Shown: in pieces, positions 27,162-35,352 of the stretch | Layout: each line of letters begins with the position of its first letter | Numbering within the stretch: position 1 is the first letter of the stretch | Assembly (NCBI GenBank): GCA_037045265.1 | Contig: JBAOHV010000016.1 | Coordinates: 372,001-436,000 of the forward strand | Source: JBAOHV01 sp037045265 | GTDB taxonomy: Bacteria > Actinomycetota > Acidimicrobiia > Acidimicrobiales > Microtrichaceae | Direction of reading: 5' to 3' | Length of the DNA: 64,000 bases | Notes under the pieces: model-generated | Databases searched by the model: none | What the model was told of the DNA's origin: nothing | The model's input: the letters and a program-made list of their open reading frames with translations, nothing else | Made by a program: the position numbers and the translations under genes

Positions 27162-28643
27162 GTGAGCCTCACCCGACGAGCACCAAGGAGACGTCGAACT
27201 GGTGCATCCACGCTCCTGGTCATGCTCACCGTGACCGCCACTGTCGGTGCCGCCGGGTGCAGCTTCGGCGACGACGAGCCAGCGACGGTGACGGTGCCGC
27301 GCTCCAACACCTCGACGACCACGATCGACGACTCGGTGCCGCCTGATTCGGTCGGCCCGTCTCCTGATGCCGAGCCTCTTCCGGTGGCGTGGATCGCCCA
27401 GGTCGGAGGGCCGGGCGACGACCGCCTGCGCGGAGTAGCCGGCTGGGACGCTGAGGTCGTCGCCGTGGGCGACACCGCCGGTCTCGACGCTCAGCCGACG
27501 ATCGGCGGCACCGATGCACTCGTCGCACTGGTCTCGACCGGCGGCGAGGTGCGCGTCGCCACATCGGTCGGGAGCGACGGCGATGACCTTGCCAACGGCG
27601 TGGCCGCGGACCTGACCGCCACCACTTGCGGCTCGTCCACCGGCGCGCTGGCGTCGACCAGCGCGGGCCGTACCGACGCGTGGTGCGCTCAGCTCGACCG
27701 CAACGGCCAACTCGTGGCGCCGTCGCAGCTCGGAGCAGCCGACGACGAGTCCGCTACCGGAGTCGGCACCTCGCCCGACATCGGATCCTCCTACGTGTCC
27801 GGAACGGCTTCGGGGGTGCTTCCGGGCGCGCAGGACCCCTCGGGCGGGGCGATCGGCGGTGGCGACGCTCTGATGATGCAGGTGGACGACGCGGGGCGTC
27901 CCGTGTGGGCCCGCCAGTTCGGTTCCGGGCTGCTCGACGCGGCACTCGGCGTGACCGGCGTGCCCGATGGTGACGGAATCGTCGTGGGGTTCACCGACGG
28001 AGACCTCGAGGGTCCGACCAATGGCGGCCGTGATGCCTTCATCTCCCGCTTCGACCCCTCAGGGAACCAACGGTGGGTGACCCAGATCGGTTCGGCCGGC
28101 TCGGACGTCCTGCGATGCGTCGCTGTGACCGGTGAGGCCCGCCGGGGGGACCTCCGCTTCGCCGCGGCGGGAACCACCGACGGCGATGTCGACCTGGACG
28201 GTCCGGCGGTGAACGCTGGGATGAACGACGCTCTCGTGGCGTCGTTCGCCCCCAACGGCGCGCTCTCGTGGATCACCCAGTTCGGCTCGGCAGCGGACGA
28301 GTCGGTCGGCGGTGTGGCATCCGACGGAGCGACCTTGTACGTCGTTGGAACGACCGGTGACGACTTCGGCGACCTGGTGGACGGCGGTGGGGTCGGCGGC
28401 GGTCGCGACGGCTTCCTGGCGGCGCTCGACGTCGCTTCGGGATCGGTGTTGTGGGTGTCTCGCTTCGGTTCCGCCGGCGACGAGGAGATTGCCGGGCTCA
28501 CCATCACCGAGGACGGACTGCTGGTCGCCTCAGGCACCACCTCAGGCCAGGTCGGCGAGACGGCGTCCGCCGGTGGACTCGACGGGTTCCTGATCGTGTT
28601 CCCCCTGGCGGCCGCCGGTGGCGGTGCGGCCAGCTCGGTCTGA
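27162..28643 (+). CDS. Lipoprotein with SBBP-type beta-propeller repeats
   Basis: A 493-residue exported lipoprotein. GTG 27162 gives a basic start (LTRRAPRRRR), a hydrophobic stretch and the lipobox VGAAGC. The mature protein has five to seven repeats of about 60 residues that begin W-(I/V)-x-Q-(F/I)-G-S-x-x-x-D, for example WIAQVGGPGDDRLRG, WVTQIGSAGSDVLR and WITQFGSAADESVGG. This is the SBBP/beta-propeller pattern of outer-surface proteins. A propeller scaffold for binding at the cell surface is inferred. The last 102 bp overlap the convergent HMG-CoA lyase gene, which is unusual. Confidence 0.8.
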   Translation: MSLTRRAPRRRRTGASTLLVMLTVTATVGAAGCSFGDDEPATVTVPRSNTSTTTIDDSVPPDSVGPSPDAEPLPVAWIAQVGGPGDDRLRGVAGWDAEVVAVGDTAGLDAQPTIGGTDALVALVSTGGEVRVATSVGSDGDDLANGVAADLTATTCGSSTGALASTSAGRTDAWCAQLDRNGQLVAPSQLGAADDESATGVGTSPDIGSSYVSGTASGVLPGAQDPSGGAIGGGDALMMQVDDAGRPVWARQFGSGLLDAALGVTGVPDGDGIVVGFTDGDLEGPTNGGRDAFISRFDPSGNQRWVTQIGSAGSDVLRCVAVTGEARRGDLRFAAAGTTDGDVDLDGPAVNAGMNDALVASFAPNGALSWITQFGSAADESVGGVASDGATLYVVGTTGDDFGDLVDGGGVGGGRDGFLAALDVASGSVLWVSRFGSAGDEEIAGLTITEDGLLVASGTTSGQVGETASAGGLDGFLIVFPLAAAGGGAASSV

Positions 28644-29606
28644 CTGCCTGATCAGGACGGGCTCACGGAAAGGTGCCCGCCGCGAGACCAGCGCAGGTGT
28701 GTCGTGGCCGAGCAACTCGTCGGTCGCCATCCAGCCCGCAGTCTCGATGAGGCGATCCAGTCGGACCCCTGTCCGCAGTCCCATCCGTTCGAGCAGGTAG
28801 ACGACGTCCTCGGTGGCCACGTTGCCGGTCGCGTTCGGTGCGAACGGGCAACCACCGATGCCACCGAGAGACGAGTCGATCACGGACACCCCGGACTCGA
28901 CGGCCGCCACGACATTGGCGATCGCGGTGTTGCGAGTGTTGTGGAAGTGGACCCGCAACTGCTGTGATCCTTCGTCGGCAGCGATGACCTCCTGGAGGGA
29001 GGCGACACGTTCTCGCACGTCGCTCGGTACCGCTACTCCGATCGTGTCAGCGAGTGCGACCTCGTCACCGCCGGCCTCCACACAGCGGCGAGCGACCTCG
29101 ACCAGTCGGTCGGGGGAGATCTCACCCTCGTAGGGGCACCCGAAGCTGGTCGTCAGGGTCACGCTCGCGGGCAGGCCAGCATCACGGGCCGAGGCCGCCA
29201 CCCGTTCCCAGATCGCGATGGCACCGTCGGTGTCGGTCCCCTGGTTGCGCTGGCTGAAGGTGTCGCTCACAGGCACCACGGCGTTCACCTCGTCACATCC
29301 CGCTGCCAATGCCCGTTCGAAGCCGCGGTCATTGAGGACCAGTCCGATGAACGACGTCGTCGACCACGGGGACCCGTCCCCCTCGGCCGAGCGCCTGCGC
29401 AGCAGTTCGGCCATGACCGCATCCGAGTCGGCCATCTGGGGGACCTTGGCTGGGTTGACGAAGCTCGCGGTCTCGATCCGGCGGAGTCCCGCGTCGATCG
29501 CCCGTTCGATCAGGGAGACCTTGGCTGCTGTCGGGACGACGACTCCATCGCTCTGCAACCCGTCGCGGGGAGCGACCTCGACGATGGTGACATCAGGCGG
29601 AGACAT
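28542..29606 (-). CDS. Hydroxymethylglutaryl-CoA lyase family protein
   Basis: A 354-residue DRE-TIM barrel lyase. Motifs: VEVAPRDGLQSDG with the metal and catalytic residues, ETASFVNPAKVPQMADSD, ALADTIGVAVPSDV, LRVHFHNTRNTAIANV, and the signature loop LGGIGGCPFAPNATGN with the catalytic Cys. It cleaves HMG-CoA to acetyl-CoA and acetoacetate, as in leucine degradation or acyl-CoA catabolism. ATG 29606 follows TACGAT by 7 bases. The last 35 residues (after ALVSRRAPFREP) are atypical and lie in the overlap with the lipoprotein gene, so the true stop may have been lost. Confidence 0.85.
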   Translation of the reverse strand: MSPPDVTIVEVAPRDGLQSDGVVVPTAAKVSLIERAIDAGLRRIETASFVNPAKVPQMADSDAVMAELLRRRSAEGDGSPWSTTSFIGLVLNDRGFERALAAGCDEVNAVVPVSDTFSQRNQGTDTDGAIAIWERVAASARDAGLPASVTLTTSFGCPYEGEISPDRLVEVARRCVEAGGDEVALADTIGVAVPSDVRERVASLQEVIAADEGSQQLRVHFHNTRNTAIANVVAAVESGVSVIDSSLGGIGGCPFAPNATGNVATEDVVYLLERMGLRTGVRLDRLIETAGWMATDELLGHDTPALVSRRAPFREPVLIRQSDRAGRTATGGRQGEHDQEPVESTGGRRLADLA

Positions 29607-29613
29607 TCGGGCG

Positions 29614-29619
29614 ATCGTA
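29614..29619 (-). promoter_or_regulatory. -10-like box TACGAT, leaderless start
   Basis: On the minus strand TACGAT ends 7 bases before ATG 29606 of the HMG-CoA lyase gene. Confidence 0.45.
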
Positions 29620-29653
29620 GATCCGCGCCCGGCGACCTTTCCGCACCAGGCGA

Positions 29654-29659
29654 TATCGT
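29654..29659 (+). promoter_or_regulatory. -10-like box TATCGT
   Basis: TATCGT ends 8 bases before ATG 29668 of a 27-codon ORF that overlaps the ATP-grasp gene start. Confidence 0.35.
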
Positions 29660-29667
29660 CGCCGCCG

Positions 29668-29751
29668 ATGCCAGCCCAACCACCGAGAGCCCATCCACCA
29701 GAAGCTCAGCCGTCAGGCGCGCCATCTCCCACAGGCGCCCGCGGTGAGTAG
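29668..29751 (+). CDS. Short leaderless upstream ORF (27 codons)
   Basis: ATG 29668 opens a Pro/Ala-rich ORF (starts MPAQPPRAHPPEAQ, ends GARGE) that stops with TAG at 29749-29751, overlapping GTG 29744 of the ATP-grasp gene by 8 bp. It sits right after a -10-like box. It could deliver ribosomes to a start that has only a weak ribosome site. It may have no product of its own. There is no homology evidence. Confidence 0.35.
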   Translation: MPAQPPRAHPPEAQPSGAPSPTGARGE

Positions 29752-30727
29752 CCCGGCCGCAAAGGTCGCGCTGGCGACTGCACACGGAGCTTGGGAGCAG
29801 GACGAGGACGCGCCCGTGCTGGTCGGCGCCCTCGACACGATCGGCGTGGCCGCCACTGCCGCCGTCTGGAACGACGCATCGGTGGATTGGGCGGTGTTCG
29901 ACCTGGTGGTCGTGCGCTCGACGTGGGACTACACGGACCATCGTGAGCAGTTCGTCGAGTGGGCCGAGCGGGTCGAGTCCCTGACCAGACTGGCGAACTG
30001 CTCGAGCGTGCTGCGGTGGAACACCGACAAGTCGTACTTGGGCGAGTTGAGCGAGGCCGGTCTGGCAGTCGTTCCGACGACCTTCCTGCGGGCAGGTGCC
30101 GACCCCGAACGGGATCCTTTCACGGTGCTCGGCACCGGCACCGATCTGGTGGTCAAGCCGACGGTGTCGGCGGGCTCCAAGGACACCGCCCGCTACAGGC
30201 CCGACCAGCGCGTCGCCGCTTCGGACCATGTCGCCCAGCTGCTCGATCACCGCCGCGATGTGATGCTGCAGCCGTACCTGGACACCGTCGACGAGTCGGG
30301 TGAGACCGGGATGGTGTTCCTGGGCGGGAAGTTCAGCCACGCCTTCCGCAAGGGCCCACTGCTGCTCGACGGACCCGCGGACGTCGACGGGCTGTTCGCC
30401 GTCGAGCAGATCGACCCACGAACCGCCACGACAGCGGAGTTGGATCTGGCCCACCGCGCCCTCGCCGAGGTCAGCAGCCTGACCGGTGTCGACGACCTGC
30501 TTTACGCCCGCGTCGACGTGCTCGTCGGCCCCGGCGGCGAACCGTTGCTGCTCGAGGTAGAGCTCACCGAGCCGTCCTGGTTCCTGGAGCAGTCCGAGGG
30601 CGCACCGGCGCGCGCCGCCGCCGCGATCCTCGAAGCGGCGACCGCGTCGAGCCATCGTGAGACCCGCCGTGGGGACGCGCCTACTCTGACGACCCGTCAG
30701 AGCGACTCGACCCCTGGAGCGACATGA
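29744..30727 (+). CDS. ATP-grasp enzyme (RimK/glutathione synthetase-like)
   Basis: A 327-residue ATP-grasp protein. N-terminal VALATAHGAWEQDEDAPVLV and VVVRSTWDYTDHREQFVEW match a family of uncharacterised ATP-grasp ligases. The ATP site includes LVVKPTVSAGSKDTARY and VMLQPYLDTVDESGETGMVF, and the metal-binding end is LLYARVDVLVGP then LLLEVELTEPSWFLEQ. The family ligates a carboxylate to an amine or thiol using ATP, and the substrates are unknown. The GTG start lies inside the end of the short upstream ORF. Its stop overlaps the enoyl-CoA hydratase start (ATGA). Confidence 0.8.
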   Translation: MSSPAAKVALATAHGAWEQDEDAPVLVGALDTIGVAATAAVWNDASVDWAVFDLVVVRSTWDYTDHREQFVEWAERVESLTRLANCSSVLRWNTDKSYLGELSEAGLAVVPTTFLRAGADPERDPFTVLGTGTDLVVKPTVSAGSKDTARYRPDQRVAASDHVAQLLDHRRDVMLQPYLDTVDESGETGMVFLGGKFSHAFRKGPLLLDGPADVDGLFAVEQIDPRTATTAELDLAHRALAEVSSLTGVDDLLYARVDVLVGPGGEPLLLEVELTEPSWFLEQSEGAPARAAAAILEAATASSHRETRRGDAPTLTTRQSDSTPGAT

Positions 30728-31554
30728 GTGACCCACAAACCGACGATCTCGTGACCTACGAAGTGGCCGACGGGATCGCCCGCATCACGATCAACGCGGC
30801 AGACCAGGCCAACTCGCTCAACGCCGCCATGCGCGATCAGCTCAGCGACTGGTTCGACTGGGCGTCGGCGGACCTGGCGGTGCGGGCGATCGTGCTGCGG
30901 GGTGCAGGCGAACGGCACTTCTGCACCGGAGCGAACCTGGGCGGCGCCCAGAAGCCGACTCCTCCGGTTCCAGAGGGGGCCCCTGAGCGGGCTATGGGTG
31001 ACGCGGCACGGCTCATCAAGCGTGGGTGGCAGCGCCTGGTCGCCTCGATCCTGGACTGCGAGAAGCCCGTCATAGCGGCGGTCAACGGGACCGCCGCGGG
31101 CGGCGGCGCACACCTGGTGCTGGCGAGCGACCTGGTCGTCATGGCCGACAACGCCAAGCTCGTCGAGGTGTTCGTCAAGCGCGGCATCATCCCCGATGCC
31201 GGCGGCGCCTACCTGCTGCCCCGCATCGTCGGCCCTCAGGTGGCCAAGGAGCTGATGTTCCTGGCCGACGACGTACCGGCCGAGCGTTGCGCCCAGTTGG
31301 GCATCGCGAACCGCGTCGTTCCGGCAGCCGAGCTCGACGCTGCGGTCGACGAACTGGCGGCACGCCTTGCCGATGCGCCGACCAAGGCGTTGGGGCTCAC
31401 CAAGTGGTTGATCAACCGGTCGTTCGAGTCGAGCCGCCAGACGGCGTTCGAGGAAGAGGCGATGAGCCAGGACCTGCTCACCGCATCGCGGGACTTCAAC
31501 GAGGGACTCGCCGCCTTCCGCGAGCGGAGGTCGCCCGACTTCAAGGGCTGGTGA
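30724..31554 (+). CDS. Enoyl-CoA hydratase/isomerase family protein
   Basis: A 276-residue crotonase-fold enzyme. The oxyanion-hole loops are HFCTGANLGG (near residue 62) and NGTAAGGGAHLVLASDLVV (near 117). GIIPDAGGAYLLPRIVGPQVAKELMF is the usual active-site helix, but the second catalytic glutamate of true hydratases is replaced around PDAGG, where Asp is present. Isomerase or other crotonase chemistry is therefore possible. It overlaps the ATP-grasp gene by 4 bp. A short duplication (aagggctggtgagc twice) follows at its stop codon. Confidence 0.85.
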   Translation: MSDPQTDDLVTYEVADGIARITINAADQANSLNAAMRDQLSDWFDWASADLAVRAIVLRGAGERHFCTGANLGGAQKPTPPVPEGAPERAMGDAARLIKRGWQRLVASILDCEKPVIAAVNGTAAGGGAHLVLASDLVVMADNAKLVEVFVKRGIIPDAGGAYLLPRIVGPQVAKELMFLADDVPAERCAQLGIANRVVPAAELDAAVDELAARLADAPTKALGLTKWLINRSFESSRQTAFEEEAMSQDLLTASRDFNEGLAAFRERRSPDFKGW

Positions 31555-31888
31555 GCAGCAAGGGCTGGTGAGCCTCCCTCCCGGCCCGGGGCCAGAACAC
31601 CGGACGATCGCCCACATCGTCGCTCGTTGCGGGCGAACCCGGTGGCGTGCCCTCGGCGACGAAGGTCGCCGATGTGTGCAGGCTCATCCGTCGTTCGCAT
31701 TGCGACGTTGAGGGCGATCGATTTTCCGGTGGCCCCATGCGGATCGCGGTCCCGAGGATTGCAGTCCGATGGTCCTGGTGACGAGGTCGGAACCTCCCCA
31801 GCAGGGTGCGCTGCTCCCCTGACGAGGTCAAGAAGTTGACTTGTGATTCTCTTCTCCAGCGGCCGGAACGCCCAGGGCGCCCGGGGCT
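31555..31888. other. Intergenic region without recognisable gene
   Basis: Between the enoyl-CoA hydratase and the convergent sugar kinase genes I see no credible coding sequence. Short frames here lack protein-like composition. It begins with the tandem duplication of the hydratase gene's last codons. A TTGACT-like element near 31836 has no good -10 partner. Confidence 0.5.
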
Positions 31889-33469
31889 TCAGCCGCGGTG
31901 GCGGTTCAGCCGCCGGTGCACGCCCTTGTTCTGCTTGTAGATGGACAGGTACGCCCGGTAGAGCTCGTCGTAAGTGGCACGGTTCGAACGGTCGGGAAGG
32001 TGTTCCTCCAGCACCGTGACCTTGTCGCCGAGCTCATCGACCGAAACCTTGCCCAGGGCGACTCCCGCCAGCAACGCGGCCCCCCTGGCGTTCGCCCGGA
32101 TCGGGTGCTCCACCCGTCGGATCGGACGATCCAGGACGTCCGCGTGGATCTGCGCCCAGACCGCCGAGCTCCCTCCGCCTCCCACGACGTTGAGCCACGG
32201 GAACGGCTGCCCGGTGAAGCGCTCGACCGCGTCGAGCAGCCAACGGGAGTTGAACGCCACACCCTCGAGCACGGAGCGGACGAGCTCCGGGCGACCGGTC
32301 CGCAACGAGAGGTTGTGCCATCCCGCCCGGATCGTGTGATCGTCTACCGGAGTCCGCTCGCCGTTCAGCCACGGCGTGAAGATCGCACCCCCCGATCCCG
32401 GGTCAGCCTTGGCAGCCAGCCCGTCGATCCGCGCGAGGACGTCCTCGGGTGGGGGCCCGACCGACAGGTCGTCGTCGTGGTAGAGCACCTGGTCGCGTAG
32501 CCAGTTCATGCACGCGCCCGCCGTCTCCTGCTCGTTGGCGACGAAGTAGCGACCGGGCAACGGGCTGGGCAACGACGCCACGCCGCGCATGACGTCGGTC
32601 TTCTTGATCGGGATGTGGCACGACAGCCAGGACGACGTACCCAGGTAGAGATGGCCTTCGTAGTCACGCACCGCGCCCGACCCGACTGCAGCCGACTGAA
32701 CGTCCGGTGTGCCACCGATGACGGGGATGCCGGCAGACAGCCCGAGCTCGCGCGCAGCGCGCTCGGTCAGGAATCCGACGACCGCGGTGGCGGGGACCAG
32801 GTCCGGCATCCACTCCCGCCGGATCCCGGCGAGAGCGAGCAGCTCCTGGTCGTAGCGCACGTTCGACGGATCGCGGTTGTCGGTGACCCAGGTCATGACG
32901 ATCGAGTCGTAGGTGGCCGCGCGCACTCCGGTGAGCCTCAGGTTGAGCCAGTCCTTGGGCTCTAGGTAGATCTCGGTCACTGCGTTCAGCTCGGGCCGCT
33001 GGGACCGCAACCAGGCGATGTGAGCGACCGGGTCCTTGCCGGACAGCGAAGGGACTCCACCGGTCAGCTGGATCCAACGGCGCAGCTTGCGCGGGTCGTA
33101 GCCCTGGACCCGTAGGGGCCCGCCGACCATCCGGCCTATATGGTCAGCTCCGCGGGAGTCCATCCAGATCACCGCGTCGCAGACCGGCTGGTCGTCGCTG
33201 CCGACCGCGACCGTCCCGGACCACTGCGAGGTGACCGAGATCGCAGCGAATCCCTCTGCGGGCACCGCGCCGCGTTCGGTCAGGCGACGGACTCCTGCGA
33301 CTATCCCGGACCACCAGTCCTGGGGACGCTGCTCCGCCGCTCCGTTGTCACCGAGGAGCAGCTCGACAGGCTCGAACTCGCCGTCGATGTACGTGCCGTC
33401 GACGGTGAACACCGCCGTCTTCGGGCCCGAAGTGCCCAGATCGATGGTCAGGACGTACTCGCTCACCAC
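31889..33469 (-). CDS. FGGY-family carbohydrate kinase (xylulokinase-like)
   Basis: A 526-residue two-domain actin-fold sugar kinase. Motifs: N-terminal phosphate loop VLTIDLGTSGPKTAVF, AVIWMDSRGADHI, VTSQWSGTVAV, the second phosphate site GHLYLGTSSWLSCH, and the adenosine-binding VVGGGGSSAVWAQIHADVL. It phosphorylates a pentose, glycerol or related polyol with ATP, and the specific sugar is unclear. The start has a GGGAGG ribosome site and could be either of two adjacent GTG codons. No transporter is adjacent. A dyad 85 bp upstream may be its operator. Confidence 0.9.
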   Translation of the reverse strand: MVSEYVLTIDLGTSGPKTAVFTVDGTYIDGEFEPVELLLGDNGAAEQRPQDWWSGIVAGVRRLTERGAVPAEGFAAISVTSQWSGTVAVGSDDQPVCDAVIWMDSRGADHIGRMVGGPLRVQGYDPRKLRRWIQLTGGVPSLSGKDPVAHIAWLRSQRPELNAVTEIYLEPKDWLNLRLTGVRAATYDSIVMTWVTDNRDPSNVRYDQELLALAGIRREWMPDLVPATAVVGFLTERAARELGLSAGIPVIGGTPDVQSAAVGSGAVRDYEGHLYLGTSSWLSCHIPIKKTDVMRGVASLPSPLPGRYFVANEQETAGACMNWLRDQVLYHDDDLSVGPPPEDVLARIDGLAAKADPGSGGAIFTPWLNGERTPVDDHTIRAGWHNLSLRTGRPELVRSVLEGVAFNSRWLLDAVERFTGQPFPWLNVVGGGGSSAVWAQIHADVLDRPIRRVEHPIRANARGAALLAGVALGKVSVDELGDKVTVLEEHLPDRSNRATYDELYRAYLSIYKQNKGVHRRLNRHRG

Positions 33470-33553
33470 ACCCTCCCGGGGTCGACCCGCGGTCCTCGCA
33501 GGTGCGACGACGATAGCGATCCGTGCGGCTGCACCTCCACGTCACAGCCGAGG

Positions 33554-33569
33554 TGCTTCATGTGAAGCA
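33554..33569. promoter_or_regulatory. Inverted repeat TGCTTCA-TG-TGAAGCA, candidate operator
   Basis: The arms are perfect 7-mers around a 2-base centre. The site lies 85 bp upstream of the sugar kinase and about 60 bp upstream of the divergent lipoprotein gene, beside an unusually AT-rich stretch (33575-33600). The size and symmetry fit a dimeric repressor. Confidence 0.45.
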
Positions 33570-33629
33570 TCTCCATGTTTGGTTATATTTCATGTTGTTC
33601 CAGCTCGTTTCATGGTCCATCCTTGTCCG

Positions 33630-34523
33630 ATGTTCTGCAACTGCACCCCTACCCGACTCGCGTTCGTCACCGCCTTCGCCGCGCTGACCCTCGCGGGGTG
33701 CGCCACGCAATCGGCCTACGAGATCGAGCCGCTACAACCAGACGGACCCTCCGCCGGGAAGGACCGAGCAGCGGGCTACGAACGGGAACCGGCCCCCGAG
33801 CAGCCCCCGCTCAGCACTGCTGCTCCCACAGTCGCAACCTCCGAGGTCCCTTCCCCTCCCGACCCGACGTCCCCTGTCCAGACGGACCCAGCTGAGGCGG
33901 TCGACGACCTGCTCGCACGCTACGGCAGGCTGACAGGTCGGATCGCGGCCGACCCCGCGGGAGCACCACCGCAGGGGTCGCCGTTGCGAGCCGAGTGGGA
34001 TTCGCTCGTCGAGCCGGGCTCCGCGCTCTCGACCGACGTGCTCCAGCGCTTCCACCACCGCGCCACGGTCGACCGGATGGTCATCGTCGCCGGCACCGGC
34101 GGCGTCACGTTCCGCCACCGTGTCGCCCGAGTCACCGACCACGACGCCGCGGCGGTTCGGTTCGAGTGGTGCGGATGGTCTCCCGGGATCGTCCGGCGCA
34201 TCGACGACGGAGCGGTGGTCGACGACTCGATCACGACCTCGACCGGCACCGGGGTGGTTGTAGGGCGCGACGGGGCATGGCGCCTCACCGAGCTCGAGGA
34301 GGACGAGCGCCAACTGCTCCCACCAGGGTCGTCGGACCCGTGCGCCGACCAGCCACAGGACGACAACGACGGCAGGGCCGGCCATGACCGCCGCACGACG
34401 TACTCCATGGCGGATCCTCTGCACGGCGCCCGTCGCGACGCTGGCGGTGCTGCTCACCCAGTCGGTCGACGTCGGCGCGGCCGACGAACCGGGTGTCCGG
34501 AGCCGGGTCGTGGGCCGCGGTGA
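33630..34523 (+). CDS. Lipoprotein of unknown function, 3' end uncertain
   Basis: The start ATG 33630 (or ATG 33612) gives a signal peptide with the lipobox LTLAGC. A Pro/Ser/Thr linker (to about residue 100) is followed by a compact domain of about 150 residues (VDDLLARYGRLTGRIAADP to GRDGAWRLTELEEDERQLL). I do not recognise it. After about residue 250 the sequence turns into Arg-rich out-of-frame-looking text and overlaps the next gene by 140 bp. A frameshift just before 34384 probably hides a stop that would overlap the next ATG (ATGA). It is likely anchored at the cell surface. Confidence 0.6.
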   Translation: MFCNCTPTRLAFVTAFAALTLAGCATQSAYEIEPLQPDGPSAGKDRAAGYEREPAPEQPPLSTAAPTVATSEVPSPPDPTSPVQTDPAEAVDDLLARYGRLTGRIAADPAGAPPQGSPLRAEWDSLVEPGSALSTDVLQRFHHRATVDRMVIVAGTGGVTFRHRVARVTDHDAAAVRFEWCGWSPGIVRRIDDGAVVDDSITTSTGTGVVVGRDGAWRLTELEEDERQLLPPGSSDPCADQPQDDNDGRAGHDRRTTYSMADPLHGARRDAGGAAHPVGRRRRGRRTGCPEPGRGPR

Positions 34524-35343
34524 CATCGTCACGTCCATCCTCGGCTGGAGCCGCACGTCGCGCCGCACCAGCACCTCGGCCACGCCGGCGCCCTGCGCGT
34601 GGCGCACGCTCAACGATACCCAGCTCGAGTGGCTGGTCTCGGTCGGGGCAGAGGCGGTGGGACTTGGCTTCGACACTCCTCTGCTCGACCCGCTACGGCC
34701 ACACCTCGACGGCCAGCCGCTCCCCGACGGCGACCTGCGCGGATACGTGTGCGGAGTCGAGACCAGGGAGCTGCGCTTCGTGCCCTCGGCCACACCACAG
34801 GACCTGTACCAGCGCATCCACCGCCGCATGATCACCCACCTACCGGCTCCGGACCCGCTCACCAGCCCTCCGGCCGCGGCTGCTGTACCGGTGGGCCAAC
34901 CGGTGTTCTTCTGGGTCGACCCGCAGCGGTGGGCGCCGATCGAGGCGACGCTCCAGGAGGGCTCCGTGGTGGCCCAGGTGCGGGCTCGACCCGTAACGAT
35001 GCGGGTCTTCACCGGTGACCCCGCAACCCGCACGGTCTCCTGCGCCGGCCCCGGACGCCCGTTCGATACCTCGTCAGGACGATCTGCCAGAGCCCAGGCA
35101 CGTCATCCCGACGCGTGCGTCGCCACCTACGCCACCGCCTCGGCGGGCCGACGCTCCGCACGGTCATCGGACCCGGGCGATCGACGCCCCGACCTGTGGC
35201 TGGGAACCGTGACCGTGCTCTGGCATGCAGAGTGGCGTGTCGGCGACGGCCCATGGATGGACCTCGGGTCCATCCCGCGGACCCGGCTGATCACCCGTGC
35301 GGCCCGGGACGTCTCCACATCGATCGAGTCCGGGAACCGCTGA
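34384..35343 (+). CDS. Exported protein of unknown function
   Basis: A 319-residue protein with a signal peptide (RRTPWRILCTAPVATLAVLL, cleavage after VGA-A). The mature part contains WLVSVGAEAVGLGFD, GYVCGVETRELRFVP, VGQPVFFWVDPQRWAPIEAT and a C-terminal WLGTVTVLWHAEWRVGDGPW stretch with conserved-looking Trp residues, typical of an all-beta exported protein. I do not recognise the family. It is paired with the preceding lipoprotein gene, probably as a two-gene operon. It ends 9 bp before the convergent sulfatase. Confidence 0.55.
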   Translation: MTAARRTPWRILCTAPVATLAVLLTQSVDVGAADEPGVRSRVVGRGDIVTSILGWSRTSRRTSTSATPAPCAWRTLNDTQLEWLVSVGAEAVGLGFDTPLLDPLRPHLDGQPLPDGDLRGYVCGVETRELRFVPSATPQDLYQRIHRRMITHLPAPDPLTSPPAAAAVPVGQPVFFWVDPQRWAPIEATLQEGSVVAQVRARPVTMRVFTGDPATRTVSCAGPGRPFDTSSGRSARAQARHPDACVATYATASAGRRSARSSDPGDRRPDLWLGTVTVLWHAEWRVGDGPWMDLGSIPRTRLITRAARDVSTSIESGNR

Positions 35344-35352
35344 CGGCGCGTC

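Noticed and set aside
31555..31888. Small genes in the intergenic gap
   Set aside because: The short frames have no ribosome site, protein-like composition or recognisable motif.
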